Source: a bacterium (GTDB taxonomy: Bacteria; Auribacterota; JABMQX01). From it: DNA of 13,458 bases. The stretch covers positions 1-13,458 of the forward strand of contig JABMQX010000183.1 in assembly GCA_013203085.1 (NCBI GenBank), read 5' to 3'. A program made the translations under genes and the position numbers. This document shows, in pieces, positions 7,213-13,458 of the stretch. The first letter of the stretch is position 1. Each line of letters opens with the position of its first letter. The notes under the pieces are model-generated. The model worked only from the letters and a program-made list of their open reading frames with translations. It did not search any database and was not told the origin of the DNA.

Positions 7213-8922
7213 TTATTCCTTCGATGGGAAAAGTTGAAACTCCCAGATCGCCGGACCTTCAGTAGCTTGTAGGATGTTCAACCGGATGAAGCGGGGGGCT
7301 ACGGGTGGGAATTCCAGGGTGAGGCCGTCCCCGATATTACCGCCGCGCACAAACGTCTTCCAATCCTGCCCGTCCTTGCATTGAACACCCAAGGCACGCA
7401 CGCGGTCGTATTCCTTACTGATGAAGGCCTGCTCGATAGTAATGGCTTTGCCAAGGTCTACTTCCAGCGATGCCGTGCGGACGCCGTAGTTGGTCGCCCA
7501 GCCAGTATCCGGATCGTGGTCGACTGCTTTACCCGGTCCATGTTCTTTCATCTTGCGGAACACATTTGAGGTCTTCGCCGCCTTCCCCGTCGCCGCGGAA
7601 CCCGCGCCAAGCTTGCCGGGCTTGGCTTCGCGGGCTGGACCGTCCAGCTCCAGGACGACGATCGTGTCCAGCTCCTGCCTGTGGGACGGCGGCACGGAAA
7701 TCTCGATGCGCTTGTCGGTCTGGTTTACCGTGGCAGTCCCTCCGGTCAACACCGAACTCGAGACGATTTTACTTTGAATGGGCGGCAGCATGACGGTTGG
7801 TTGCGGCCAATCGAGAATATGCACGTAAACCTTGTTGCCCCTGTAAGTGGTGGCCCCCCACGCGCCCGGCCGGAACGGTCCGCCACGGGTGGCATAGATG
7901 GCCTCTCCCCAGCGTTTGAGCCACGCTCCAATCTCCTTCAGGCGGGCGACCTGGCGCGGCTCGATCTCCCCGGTGGGCATCGGACCGACGTTGAGCAGCA
8001 GATTTCCATCACCGCCGACGCACAGCACCAGTATGTCTATACACTCTTTGAGGGACTTCATGCGGTCGTTAGGTTTCCAGGCCCATTGCCGGCAAAGCGT
8101 GATGCAGGATTCCCATGCGCGGTGGGGCTGGAAGCGGCCAACGCGTTGCTCCGGCGTGTCATGGTCGCCCGGCAACCCCGCCCGGTTGTTGATGATCACT
8201 TGTGGCTGAAGCTGGCGGATGATCTTGAACAGGTTTTGCGAGTCCCAGTCCTCCGCCTTCCCGCCCAGGCCGTCGAACCAAATGATGTCCACCCGCCCAT
8301 AGTTGCTGCACAGCTCCACAAGCTGGCCGTGCAGATAGTCGATATAGCGAGCGTGATTCTCGGTCCTGTAGTCCGGGTGACACCAGTCGGGTGGAGAGTA
8401 GTAGAAGCCCAGCTTGATGGCGCTCTCGTGACAGGCCTTGGCCAGTTCCGCTACAACGTCTCGCTTGAACGGCGATCTGGTGATCTTGTAGCTCGTGTGT
8501 TTGGTGTCGAACATGCTGAAGCCGTCGTGGTGCTTTGTCGTAAAAACTAAGTATTTCATTCCCGCCGCCTTAGCAATGGCCACCCACTCCTTGGCGTTGA
8601 ACTTGACCGGGTTGAATTGTTTGTAGAGGTTATCGTACACCTCGACAGGGATAGGGCCTTTGCCTTTTCTGCCGCGGCGCTCGCCGCCGCGAGACCAGCC
8701 GATCTCCGTCCCTTTCAGGCTCACTGGTCCCCAATGAATGAATAGGCCGAACTTCGCCTCACGCCACCACTCCAGGCGTCCCTCCTTCTGCTCCTCGGCT
8801 TCCACAGGCTGGTTTGGCGCCGTTTCTTCCACACCGGCTACTCCTTGCAGTGCAGACAGGATCATGAAAATGGAAAGCGCGAATCTACCGGCTGCATGAT
8901 TTACTCGTATTTTCAGTTTCAT
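7213..8922 (-). CDS. Secreted GH29 alpha-L-fucosidase with C-terminal discoidin-like domain
   Basis: This enzyme of 569 residues should release L-fucose from glycans outside the cytoplasm with retention of configuration. An N-terminal signal peptide is visible (about 1-30, core FALSIFMILSALQGVAG). The GH29 barrel follows at about 48-345, with EWWREAKFGLFIHWGP (51-66), FTTKHHDGFSMFD (127-139), LGFYYSPPDW (171-180) and VDIIWFDGLGG (211-221). In the last, Asp217 of WFDG is the expected nucleophile. Glu271 (WESCITLCRQW) is a candidate acid/base, which is inference. Then come LLLNVGPMPTGEI (308-320), a C-terminal beta sandwich to about 430, a linker, and an F5/8 type C-like domain about 452-566 ending in IWEFQLFPS. 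The ATG at 8922 has AAGGGA 6 nt upstream. The gene stands alone with no sugar transporter or regulator beside it. The family is sure; linkage specificity cannot be read from the sequence. Confidence 0.93.
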   Translation of the reverse strand: MKLKIRVNHAAGRFALSIFMILSALQGVAGVEETAPNQPVEAEEQKEGRLEWWREAKFGLFIHWGPVSLKGTEIGWSRGGERRGRKGKGPIPVEVYDNLYKQFNPVKFNAKEWVAIAKAAGMKYLVFTTKHHDGFSMFDTKHTSYKITRSPFKRDVVAELAKACHESAIKLGFYYSPPDWCHPDYRTENHARYIDYLHGQLVELCSNYGRVDIIWFDGLGGKAEDWDSQNLFKIIRQLQPQVIINNRAGLPGDHDTPEQRVGRFQPHRAWESCITLCRQWAWKPNDRMKSLKECIDILVLCVGGDGNLLLNVGPMPTGEIEPRQVARLKEIGAWLKRWGEAIYATRGGPFRPGAWGATTYRGNKVYVHILDWPQPTVMLPPIQSKIVSSSVLTGGTATVNQTDKRIEISVPPSHRQELDTIVVLELDGPAREAKPGKLGAGSAATGKAAKTSNVFRKMKEHGPGKAVDHDPDTGWATNYGVRTASLEVDLGKAITIEQAFISKEYDRVRALGVQCKDGQDWKTFVRGGNIGDGLTLEFPPVAPRFIRLNILQATEGPAIWEFQLFPSKE

Positions 8923-9055
8923 TGGCTTTCCCTTTTTTTATCTTTTGAGTTCTATCGCTTTAACGATGTGTTGCTGATTTGCGATCTCCTTCTGATACAA
9001 GAGCTCGTAGTAATCACTGTTCTTCTACTGCTGCTTGCCCAGCCAATGGCACATA

Positions 9056-9112
9056 GCGCCTCTGCGTTCCATCTCCTGATAGTCATTAACGCAAGGGCGC
9101 AGAGGCGCGGAG
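9056..9112. repeat. GCGCAGAG-type 8-bp tandem repeat forming an 11-bp inverted repeat
   Basis: At 9089-9112 three 8-bp units follow each other: ACGCAAGG, GCGCAGAG, GCGCGGAG. The complementary GCGCCTCTGCG at 9056-9066 pairs perfectly with CGCAGAGGCGC at 9098-9108 across a 31-nt loop. Its extension TGCGTT (9063-9068) can also pair with AACGCA (9088-9093). From memory, RCGCARAG-type short-period repeats are dispersed in intergenic DNA of many environmental bacteria; the copy number in this genome cannot be judged from one window. No coding role is likely. Confidence 0.6.
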
Positions 9113-9495
9113 TACTTGGGCCCGCAAAGCGTTCCTTTTGCCGCGAAAAGGTCAACAAGAACCCCAGCATCAGAGATCGCCTGAACGAGTTGTCCTCGCC
9201 GATCGTCTGATTACCGGCACTTAGAGAAACAACTTATGTGATACGCCTCAAATGCTTCAGCAAGGACCGCACTTTTGGAGCCCAAATCGAACCCACCTCA
9301 TAAGAGATATCATACGTACGGTTCAAAATCGACCAGAAAGTCAAGCATACGGCGCCACACGTAGCTCGGCGTGTTCTGAGCCCTCAGATGAGCTGACGGC
9401 GTGTTCCATCGGATCACGTAAGCTTACGCCCGGCACACAAAAGGACCCTGCTGAAGATGTGGGACCCCGACATATCCACAACGGCGCGAGAACAA

Positions 9496-9532
9496 GAGAC
9501 ATCGACTCATCAAAAGTTCTCCAAGATGTCTC
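9496..9532 (-). terminator. Possible stem-loop downstream of ptb
   Basis: GAGACATC and GATGTCTC (9496-9503 and 9525-9532) form a perfect 8-bp stem with a 21-nt loop, about 50 nt after the ptb stop. On the minus strand the stem is followed by TTGTTCTC, a weak T-rich tail. It may end the ptb transcript but is not a textbook intrinsic terminator. Confidence 0.3.
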
Positions 9533-9579
9533 GGGCAGAAAGACACGTTACTCATCCCTTAGGCTCCGACAAAAATGTA

Positions 9580-10521
9580 TTAATAATGAACCCTGCCTAT
9601 CTTCAGCTGAAGCACGCGCTTGGTGTTGACCATCAACACAGCGGCGGCGATAGACAGCAACTTCGACTCGCTGCTGTCAGCCCGGCTTGTCAGCACAACC
9701 GGCGCCTTGGAACCAACCAGCAGGCCGATCAGCCGGCGTCCGCCGAAGTAAACCAGGGATTTCGCGAGGATGTTGCCGCACTCAATACTGGGCACAAGAA
9801 GAATGTCTGCCTGCCCGGCAACCGGACCTGCTATCTTCTTGTGCTGAGCGGCCAAAACAGAGATGGCATTATCAAGGGCAAAGGGGCCATCAATCACGCA
9901 ACCAGGGACGTACTGGTTGCGGTCTGCCATCTTGGCCAAACACGCGGCGTCCACGGTGGCCGGCATCGCCGGGTTAACCAGTTCCACTGCCGCCAGCACG
10001 GCCACCCTGGGGTTTGCTATTCCGAAGATGTTCGCGAGGTGGACGGCGTTCAGCAGGATGGCAGCCTTCTGCTTCAGGTCCGGTGCGATGTTCATTGCGC
10101 CGTCAGTGACAAACATCAGCTTATTCTGCTCGCGGATTTCAGCGACAAACACGTGGCTCATAATGGAACCAGTCCGTAGGCCATGCTCCCTGTCTACCAC
10201 GCCTCTGAGGAAATCATCTGTGTGGATGTAGCCCTTCATCAAAATATCCGCTTCCCCCGAGGCGACCATCTTGACGGCGGTGGCAACGCCCCGACACGGG
10301 TCACGCTCCTCCATGATAGGAATTCCGTCCAGCGGTGCGTTCACCGACTCAGCCGCTTTTCGGATTAATGACTTGTCGCCGATCAGAATGGCTTCTGCGA
10401 TATTTCGCTTCCTTGCCCTCACGATGGCCTCGATAACAGTGGGGTCCTGTGCCAGGGCGACAGCGACTTTCCTAACAGGGTGTTTCTCGGTAAGACTCAA
10501 AAGCAAGTCTAAATTTCTCAT
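9580..10521 (-). CDS. ptb: Phosphate butyryltransferase/phosphate acetyltransferase family enzyme
   Basis: This cytoplasmic enzyme of 313 residues transfers an acyl group between CoA and phosphate (butyryl-CoA or a related acyl-CoA to acyl phosphate), the step before a kinase makes ATP. The length matches Ptb, about 300 residues, and not the much longer multidomain Pta. Conserved segments are ADILMKGYIHTDDFLRG (near 92-105), DGAMNIAPDL (140-149), IDGPFALDNAIS (210-221), LLVPSIECGNILAKSLVYF (about 241-259) and SRADSSESK (279-287). The start at 10521 follows a G-rich Shine-Dalgarno (GAGGGGG, about 10 nt upstream). An upstream non-ATG start would add 14 residues and seems unlikely. No butyrate or acetate kinase gene is adjacent in the window, so it is separated from its usual partner. 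Acyl-chain preference cannot be read from the sequence. There is a 780-bp gap to the gene upstream. Confidence 0.87.
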   Translation of the reverse strand: MRNLDLLLSLTEKHPVRKVAVALAQDPTVIEAIVRARKRNIAEAILIGDKSLIRKAAESVNAPLDGIPIMEERDPCRGVATAVKMVASGEADILMKGYIHTDDFLRGVVDREHGLRTGSIMSHVFVAEIREQNKLMFVTDGAMNIAPDLKQKAAILLNAVHLANIFGIANPRVAVLAAVELVNPAMPATVDAACLAKMADRNQYVPGCVIDGPFALDNAISVLAAQHKKIAGPVAGQADILLVPSIECGNILAKSLVYFGGRRLIGLLVGSKAPVVLTSRADSSESKLLSIAAAVLMVNTKRVLQLKIGRVHY

Positions 10522-11267
10522 GACACACTTACCCCCTCGCTTGTTCTCAACAGTCACCACCAACTTTGTATGGGCTTGTTAGGGTTCGTTCTTAGCCGTT
10601 AGTTCCCAGCTTGTTTCCTTGGGATTGCGAAAGGCCGTTAGTCTTCGTTGAAAGCCCAAGACGGGACGTCAGCGATGAAGAAAGCTTACGTTCCGCCGGG
10701 CCTTATCATCGGCTACTCCTGTTCATCCCCAGCCCCCTTTTAAGGCTATCGCACACTCCAGAGTGAGTCAAAAAAATTCTGGGTGGGCATTGCGTGGGAA
10801 AGAGACAATTAGAGGCGCGCACAGTCAATGATCTTTTCGAAACGCAATTATGCGGCATCTGAATTCGAAAAGTGGGAGGCAGCAGGTCCCAGCACGGCTG
10901 TACGGTGTAACTGTCTGCGGGGCGGCTGTTCCATGTAATCTCAGCCTCGCCGACAAGCACGTTGGCAACCGCCCCACCGCCTGTGCCCGCGCGATTTCGA
11001 ATAAACTTGCAGTCCTGCAAAGGCATAATGCTCTTCCCGCTGTTAGCGACAGCCCCGCCCTCGGTGGTTCGATCCTGAACTTGGCTCCGGCCGTTGTCCA
11101 TCCAGGTGAACTGCCGCTGGCCGGTTCAGACGCTTACATCGTCATTGCAGGCAAGCTGTTCCCAGACCCGGAATGCGTCGAGCCGCGAATGGTCAGTATA
11201 GGAACGAGCGCGATCTCGGCGCGGGTGCGCGGCACAACGGTCAGAAACGTGCCGCCTCATTCGTGAT
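10522..11267. other. Intergenic spacer between the DUF3179 gene and ptb
   Basis: It contains the ptb leader, a 9-bp direct repeat GCCGTTAGT at 10595-10603 and 10634-10642 (39 bp apart, 74 and 113 bp upstream of the ptb start), and the beta-helix fragment around 10922-11101. The direct repeats could be an operator pair for ptb, but nothing else supports this. No other gene is visible. Confidence 0.45.
10922..11101 (-). pseudogene. Fragment of a right-handed beta-helix (POMP-like) repeat protein
   Basis: The minus-strand frame from 11101 encodes two consecutive GGA-type beta-helix units. One contains GGAVANSG, then LQDCKFIRNRAGTGGGAVAN follows, ending near EITWNS. The pattern L-x-x-C-x-F-x-x-N-x-A-x-x-G-G-A-x-x-N is typical of secreted polymorphic-membrane-protein/parallel beta-helix proteins. 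The frame is closed 24 nt upstream by a stop. The ATG at 11101 has no Shine-Dalgarno, and after about residue 60 the sequence loses all repeat character until the stop at 10706. A piece of about 45 residues cannot fold as a helix alone, so this looks like a gene remnant. Confidence 0.5.
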
Positions 11268-11303
11268 AAAAATGAAAGCCATGCTGGCGTCCCCGTCATG
11301 GCT
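11268..11303 (-). terminator. Intrinsic terminator of the DUF3179 gene, overlapping its stop codon
   Basis: On the minus strand AGCCATG (11303-11297) and CATGGCT (11283-11277) make a perfect 7-bp stem with a 13-nt loop, followed directly by TTCATTTTT. The first arm uses the last two bases of the TAG stop codon (11304-11302), so the hairpin begins inside the stop. Confidence 0.7.
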
Positions 11304-12282
11304 ACTGACTCGAGCCAGAATCCGCGGATTTGGCCACCCAGTACGAGCTGTCGGGATGGAAGTCTCGCCACGCGGCACGGTAGGCGACAATGCCGGCCAG
11401 CGGAGTGAGTGTCTTTCCCATCAACAGTCCACCGACCGATCTGCCCTTGGCGGGATCCCATACGCTGCCGGTTTCACGATCTCTGGTCAACCCACCGGAT
11501 CGTTCAAACGTCAGAACCTGATCGTTCACCCTTCGCTCGTACATCCAAGCCGCCGTGGAGTCGGGGTCATAGACGATTAGAACCCCTGTGTTATGAAAGC
11601 GATCGTTCACGACGGGTTGCTGGAGCAACTGATCGAAACTCCAGGCACGAGCATGGTCTCCAGAGACATACCCGAACACAAACTGTTTGGGGTCCATGTA
11701 AAATTCTTTCCGGTAATTGCGGGAGGTTCGGCTCATAGAGAGTACCGACGTGTCCGGATGCTCTTCACGCCATGATTTCCAGTCCGTCATCTCACACCGA
11801 ATTCGTTCGAGTATTGCTCCTTCCAGCGGACCACGCATTGCCTTACCCAGCATGTGGCTCCACAGGGATTTCGTTTCCATGTCCTGCATGACAAGATTGC
11901 GGCGCCACAGCATCCCCGACACGAGGAACATCAGTTTCTTGCCCTTCACTTCGGCGTGATACACGATTCCGTTGTGACACAGGTGACACCACGTGACCAC
12001 AATGGCCGTTCCGCCAAGTTCATCGTTGATAATCTCGCGTTTCGGGCCGGTCAGCATATTGAGGGGATAGGCACGTGATTCACCATCGACCGTCACCCCG
12101 ATGACGAGTTCTGATTCTTCCAGCACCTCGTCGGCCTTTTCGGCCGTCATCGTCTTGGGTTTCACAATGGCCGGAAACGCACGCGGAATTACCATCCGCG
12201 GGTTGAACTCCGGCTGATCCGCGAGCAGGAGTTTCGGGATGAACAGGCACATAAGTAGCAGAAGCGTTTTGGAAACCGACAT
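11302..12282 (-). CDS. Exported DUF3179 domain-containing protein
   Basis: This protein has 326 residues. The N-terminus SVSKTLLLLMCLFIPKLLLA is a signal peptide, so the protein is exported. The DUF3179 signature is clear: VDGESRAYPLNML (65-77), VVTWCHLCHNGIVY (95-108; Cys99 and Cys102 form a CxxC), FLVSGMLWRRNLVMQDMETK (119-138), LWSHMLGKAM (140-149), then FVFGYV (201-206) and the C-terminal YRAAWRDFHPDS. The biochemical role of the family is unknown to me; the conserved CxxC suggests metal or redox chemistry, which is inference. The start at 12282 has AAAGGAG at 12296-12290, 7 nt upstream. An intrinsic terminator lies at the stop codon. Beta-helix gene fragments lie on both sides, and no functional partner is visible. 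Confidence 0.92.
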   Translation of the reverse strand: MSVSKTLLLLMCLFIPKLLLADQPEFNPRMVIPRAFPAIVKPKTMTAEKADEVLEESELVIGVTVDGESRAYPLNMLTGPKREIINDELGGTAIVVTWCHLCHNGIVYHAEVKGKKLMFLVSGMLWRRNLVMQDMETKSLWSHMLGKAMRGPLEGAILERIRCEMTDWKSWREEHPDTSVLSMSRTSRNYRKEFYMDPKQFVFGYVSGDHARAWSFDQLLQQPVVNDRFHNTGVLIVYDPDSTAAWMYERRVNDQVLTFERSGGLTRDRETGSVWDPAKGRSVGGLLMGKTLTPLAGIVAYRAAWRDFHPDSSYWVAKSADSGSSQ

Positions 12283-12319
12283 GAGTAGGCTCCTTTCTCG
12301 GATTCAAGAGGATCTTCTC

Positions 12320-12526
12320 TCACCAGAACCAGCATCGAGTGAGAGCGACGCGTTTTGCGAAAAGTGCGGAATTGCCCGTGATGATGTTGTTCTCTATTGT
12401 TGCTTGTGTGCGACTGCCGTGGATTCCACCACCGTAGAACTCGGCGGTGTCATTCTGAATGGTGAAGCCGAAAAGCACAACGGCCACTTGTCCAACAAAA
12501 ACGGGTACAGATCGAGGAAATCTCAT
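12320..12526 (-). pseudogene. Remnant of a secreted beta-helix protein: start region joined to helix repeats
   Basis: The ATG at 12526 has a good Shine-Dalgarno (GGAG, 9 nt upstream). The short product starts with MRFPRSVPVFVGQVAVVLF, which resembles a signal peptide, and runs directly into GFTIQNDTAEFYGGGIHG and TIENNIITGNSA (residues about 19-54). These are diagnostic of parallel beta-helix proteins, where GFTI-N-G...YGGGI....TI-NNIITGNSA normally appears 100 residues or more from the N-terminus. After GNSA the frame turns basic, has no repeat character and stops at 12320, just upstream of the DUF3179 leader. The likely history is an internal deletion plus loss of the 3' part. It could still be transcribed. 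A real 68-residue peptide gene is possible but less likely. Confidence 0.5.
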
Positions 12527-12872
12527 GTGCTCTGTCTCCTTCCACGATATCTATTGGCGAAATCTCGGAAATGCGGAAGCTGCCTGCATCGAACAACAGG
12601 TTGAGATGGATCCGTTGTGTCCCAAGAGAAAACAGAGGAACGAAAACGGGCCCTCGACTCAGATAGAAGATAACACGCCATAAGCTGACCCTGCAATAAG
12701 TGATCCGGAATAGGACAGAGAAAGCGGTTCTTCTGTCGGCACACAGACTCCTGAGCAGGAGGGGGCAGGAAGCATGTCGAACACACTATCTTCTTCTAAA
12801 GCTTTGTTAAGGCCCAAATCGCGCGCTTTGGGAACTATACGGCGCGTCTCTCCCGGAAAGCTCGGAAACGGC
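12527..12872. other. Intergenic spacer upstream of the beta-helix remnant
   Basis: This stretch of 346 bp has only short overlapping frames (for example 12523-12786 and 12659-12874 minus) with no ribosome binding site or recognisable sequence. It must hold any promoter for the remnant and possibly for the DUF3179 gene, but no convincing promoter was found. Confidence 0.4.
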
Positions 12873-12898
12873 AAAAACGAAGCCGCTGGAGCCCTTCG
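12873..12898 (-). terminator. Probable intrinsic terminator after the TIM-barrel gene
   Basis: Fifteen nucleotides after the TAA stop, the minus strand reads CGAAG (12898-12894) and, later, CTTCG (12882-12878), a 5-bp stem. A small internal loop and a further GC/GC pairing sit around the TCCA tetraloop. The stem is followed directly by TTTTT (12877-12873). Confidence 0.5.
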
Positions 12899-12912
12899 CG
12901 GGCACGATGAGC

Positions 12913-13458
12913 TTACGTGCCTGAGAGGATCCTCTGAAGTCGCTCGATATGTCGAGGAATATCCTCTTTCGGCTCTCGCGTACTTTCATAGTCCAATGCC
13001 ACATACCCCCGATAACCGGCTTCTCCCAGAAGTCCAATGATTCGTGCAAAATCGGCTTTGGCTTTTCCTCCTCCTGGTGTGCGCACTTCCACCTTGATTT
13101 GCACGTTCACCGTATAATGTGCGACTTTGGCCATCTCCGCATAGGGATCCTCCATGCTGTAATTCCCGGTGTCCAGGCTCACGCCGAACCAATCGGATTT
13201 CACCCCGCGAACAATTCTCAGCAGACTTTCTGCGTCCGGGACAATTCCCCAGTGGTTTTCCATGGCAAGGAAGATGCCCTGCTTTCCCGAATAACGACAG
13301 GCTTCTTCCGTCGTTTCGATGCACCACTGGATTGCTTTGTTCTGAGGTACCCCTTGCGGCGCATCTCCGGCAAAAATGCGAAGACTGGGAATGCCCAGGA
13401 TCGCCGCATAATCCACCCACTGTTTGACATGCTGGAGATTCTTCTCCCTTTCCGGTCC
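12913..13458 (-). CDS. Sugar isomerase/epimerase-like TIM barrel protein, C-terminal 181 residues (partial)
   Basis: The frame is open to the right edge, so the N-terminal part lies outside the window. The visible 181 residues match the xylose-isomerase-like/AP-endonuclease-2 barrel family (sugar phosphate isomerase/epimerase, hydroxypyruvate-isomerase-like). ILGIPSLRIFAG is a barrel strand, and FLAMENHWG (Glu67 of the visible part), GVSLDTGNY (Asp96), VNVQIKVEV (Gln120) and YVALDYES (Glu158) supply the expected metal-ligand positions. These enzymes usually isomerise or epimerise small sugars or keto acids with a divalent metal; the substrate cannot be told here. The gene ends with TAA and a probable terminator. 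A GTG inside the frame at 13416 is an ordinary Val codon, because the reading continues upstream with HVKQWVDYAAI. Confidence 0.88.
   Translation of the reverse strand, partial: GPEREKNLQHVKQWVDYAAILGIPSLRIFAGDAPQGVPQNKAIQWCIETTEEACRYSGKQGIFLAMENHWGIVPDAESLLRIVRGVKSDWFGVSLDTGNYSMEDPYAEMAKVAHYTVNVQIKVEVRTPGGGKAKADFARIIGLLGEAGYRGYVALDYESTREPKEDIPRHIERLQRILSGT

Larger units (their letters stand above)
8923..9579. other. Intergenic spacer between ptb and the fucosidase gene
   Basis: This 657-bp spacer holds the fucosidase leader, the 8-bp-periodic inverted repeat at 9056-9112 and a possible ptb terminator at 9496-9532. Open frames here (for example 9252-9629 plus and 8952-9170 minus) lack a ribosome binding site and a recognisable product. 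No tRNA or small RNA gene was found. Confidence 0.5.

Noticed and set aside
7681..8550. Plus-strand open frame of 289 residues opposite the fucosidase
   Set aside because: The minus-strand GH29 gene is unambiguous here; this frame has no recognisable motif.
9230..9360. Possible tRNA T-arm (GGGTTCGATTTGGG) in the spacer
   Set aside because: The stem does not pair and no acceptor or anticodon arm is found around it.
9252..9629. Plus-strand frame of 125 residues in the ptb-fucosidase spacer
   Set aside because: It has no ribosome site and no family resemblance, and it overlaps the ptb 3' end in antisense.

Overview
This window holds four complete protein-coding genes and one partial gene, all on the minus strand, at roughly 55% G+C by eye. 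Each complete gene has its own Shine-Dalgarno sequence. The genes are separated by spacers of about 0.5 to 0.8 kb, so they look like single transcription units rather than an operon. The protein repertoire suggests an environmental bacterium with many extracellular proteins, of the Planctomycetes/Verrucomicrobia/Lentisphaerae or Hydrogenedentes/Poribacteria kind. It includes a giant secreted RHS/YD protein, a secreted GH29 fucosidase with a discoidin-like tail, a DUF3179 protein, a xylose-isomerase-like TIM barrel, and fragments of hep_Hag and right-handed beta-helix repeat proteins. No marker gene is present, so the taxonomy is inference.

Layout from left to right (every gene reads right to left). 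Positions 1-246 hold a fragment with three 15-residue YadA-head (hep_Hag) repeats that runs off the left edge. Positions 273-6653 encode a 2126-residue secreted protein with two FnIII-like domains, a carboxypeptidase-regulatory (TTR-like) domain, a long beta-rich region, six NHL blades, a YD/RHS shell and a unique 140-residue C-terminal tail. From the TTR-like domain onward, this order is that of animal teneurins. Positions 7213-8922 encode a GH29 alpha-L-fucosidase. Positions 9580-10521 encode a phosphate butyryl/acetyltransferase (Ptb family). Positions 11302-12282 encode an exported DUF3179 protein with a terminator that starts inside its stop codon. Positions 12913-13458 encode the C-terminal part of a sugar isomerase/epimerase-like TIM barrel, followed by a probable terminator.

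The spacers are not empty. Two hold decayed pieces of right-handed beta-helix proteins, one on each side of the DUF3179 gene. One of these keeps a good ribosome binding site and a signal-peptide-like start joined directly to beta-helix repeats. The spacer between ptb and the fucosidase gene carries an 8-bp-periodic GCGCAGAG-type repeat that forms an 11-bp inverted repeat. The spacer downstream of the fucosidase carries a 10-bp inverted repeat that overlaps a second, mutually exclusive hairpin.

The genes do not form one obvious pathway. The fucosidase and the TIM-barrel protein fit carbohydrate use, Ptb fits acyl-CoA/acyl-phosphate energy metabolism, and the RHS protein fits surface interaction or toxin delivery. 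The strongest candidate for something new is the teneurin-like RHS protein with its unrecognised C-terminal domain and no identifiable immunity gene in the window. No tRNA, rRNA, CRISPR array or transposase was seen.
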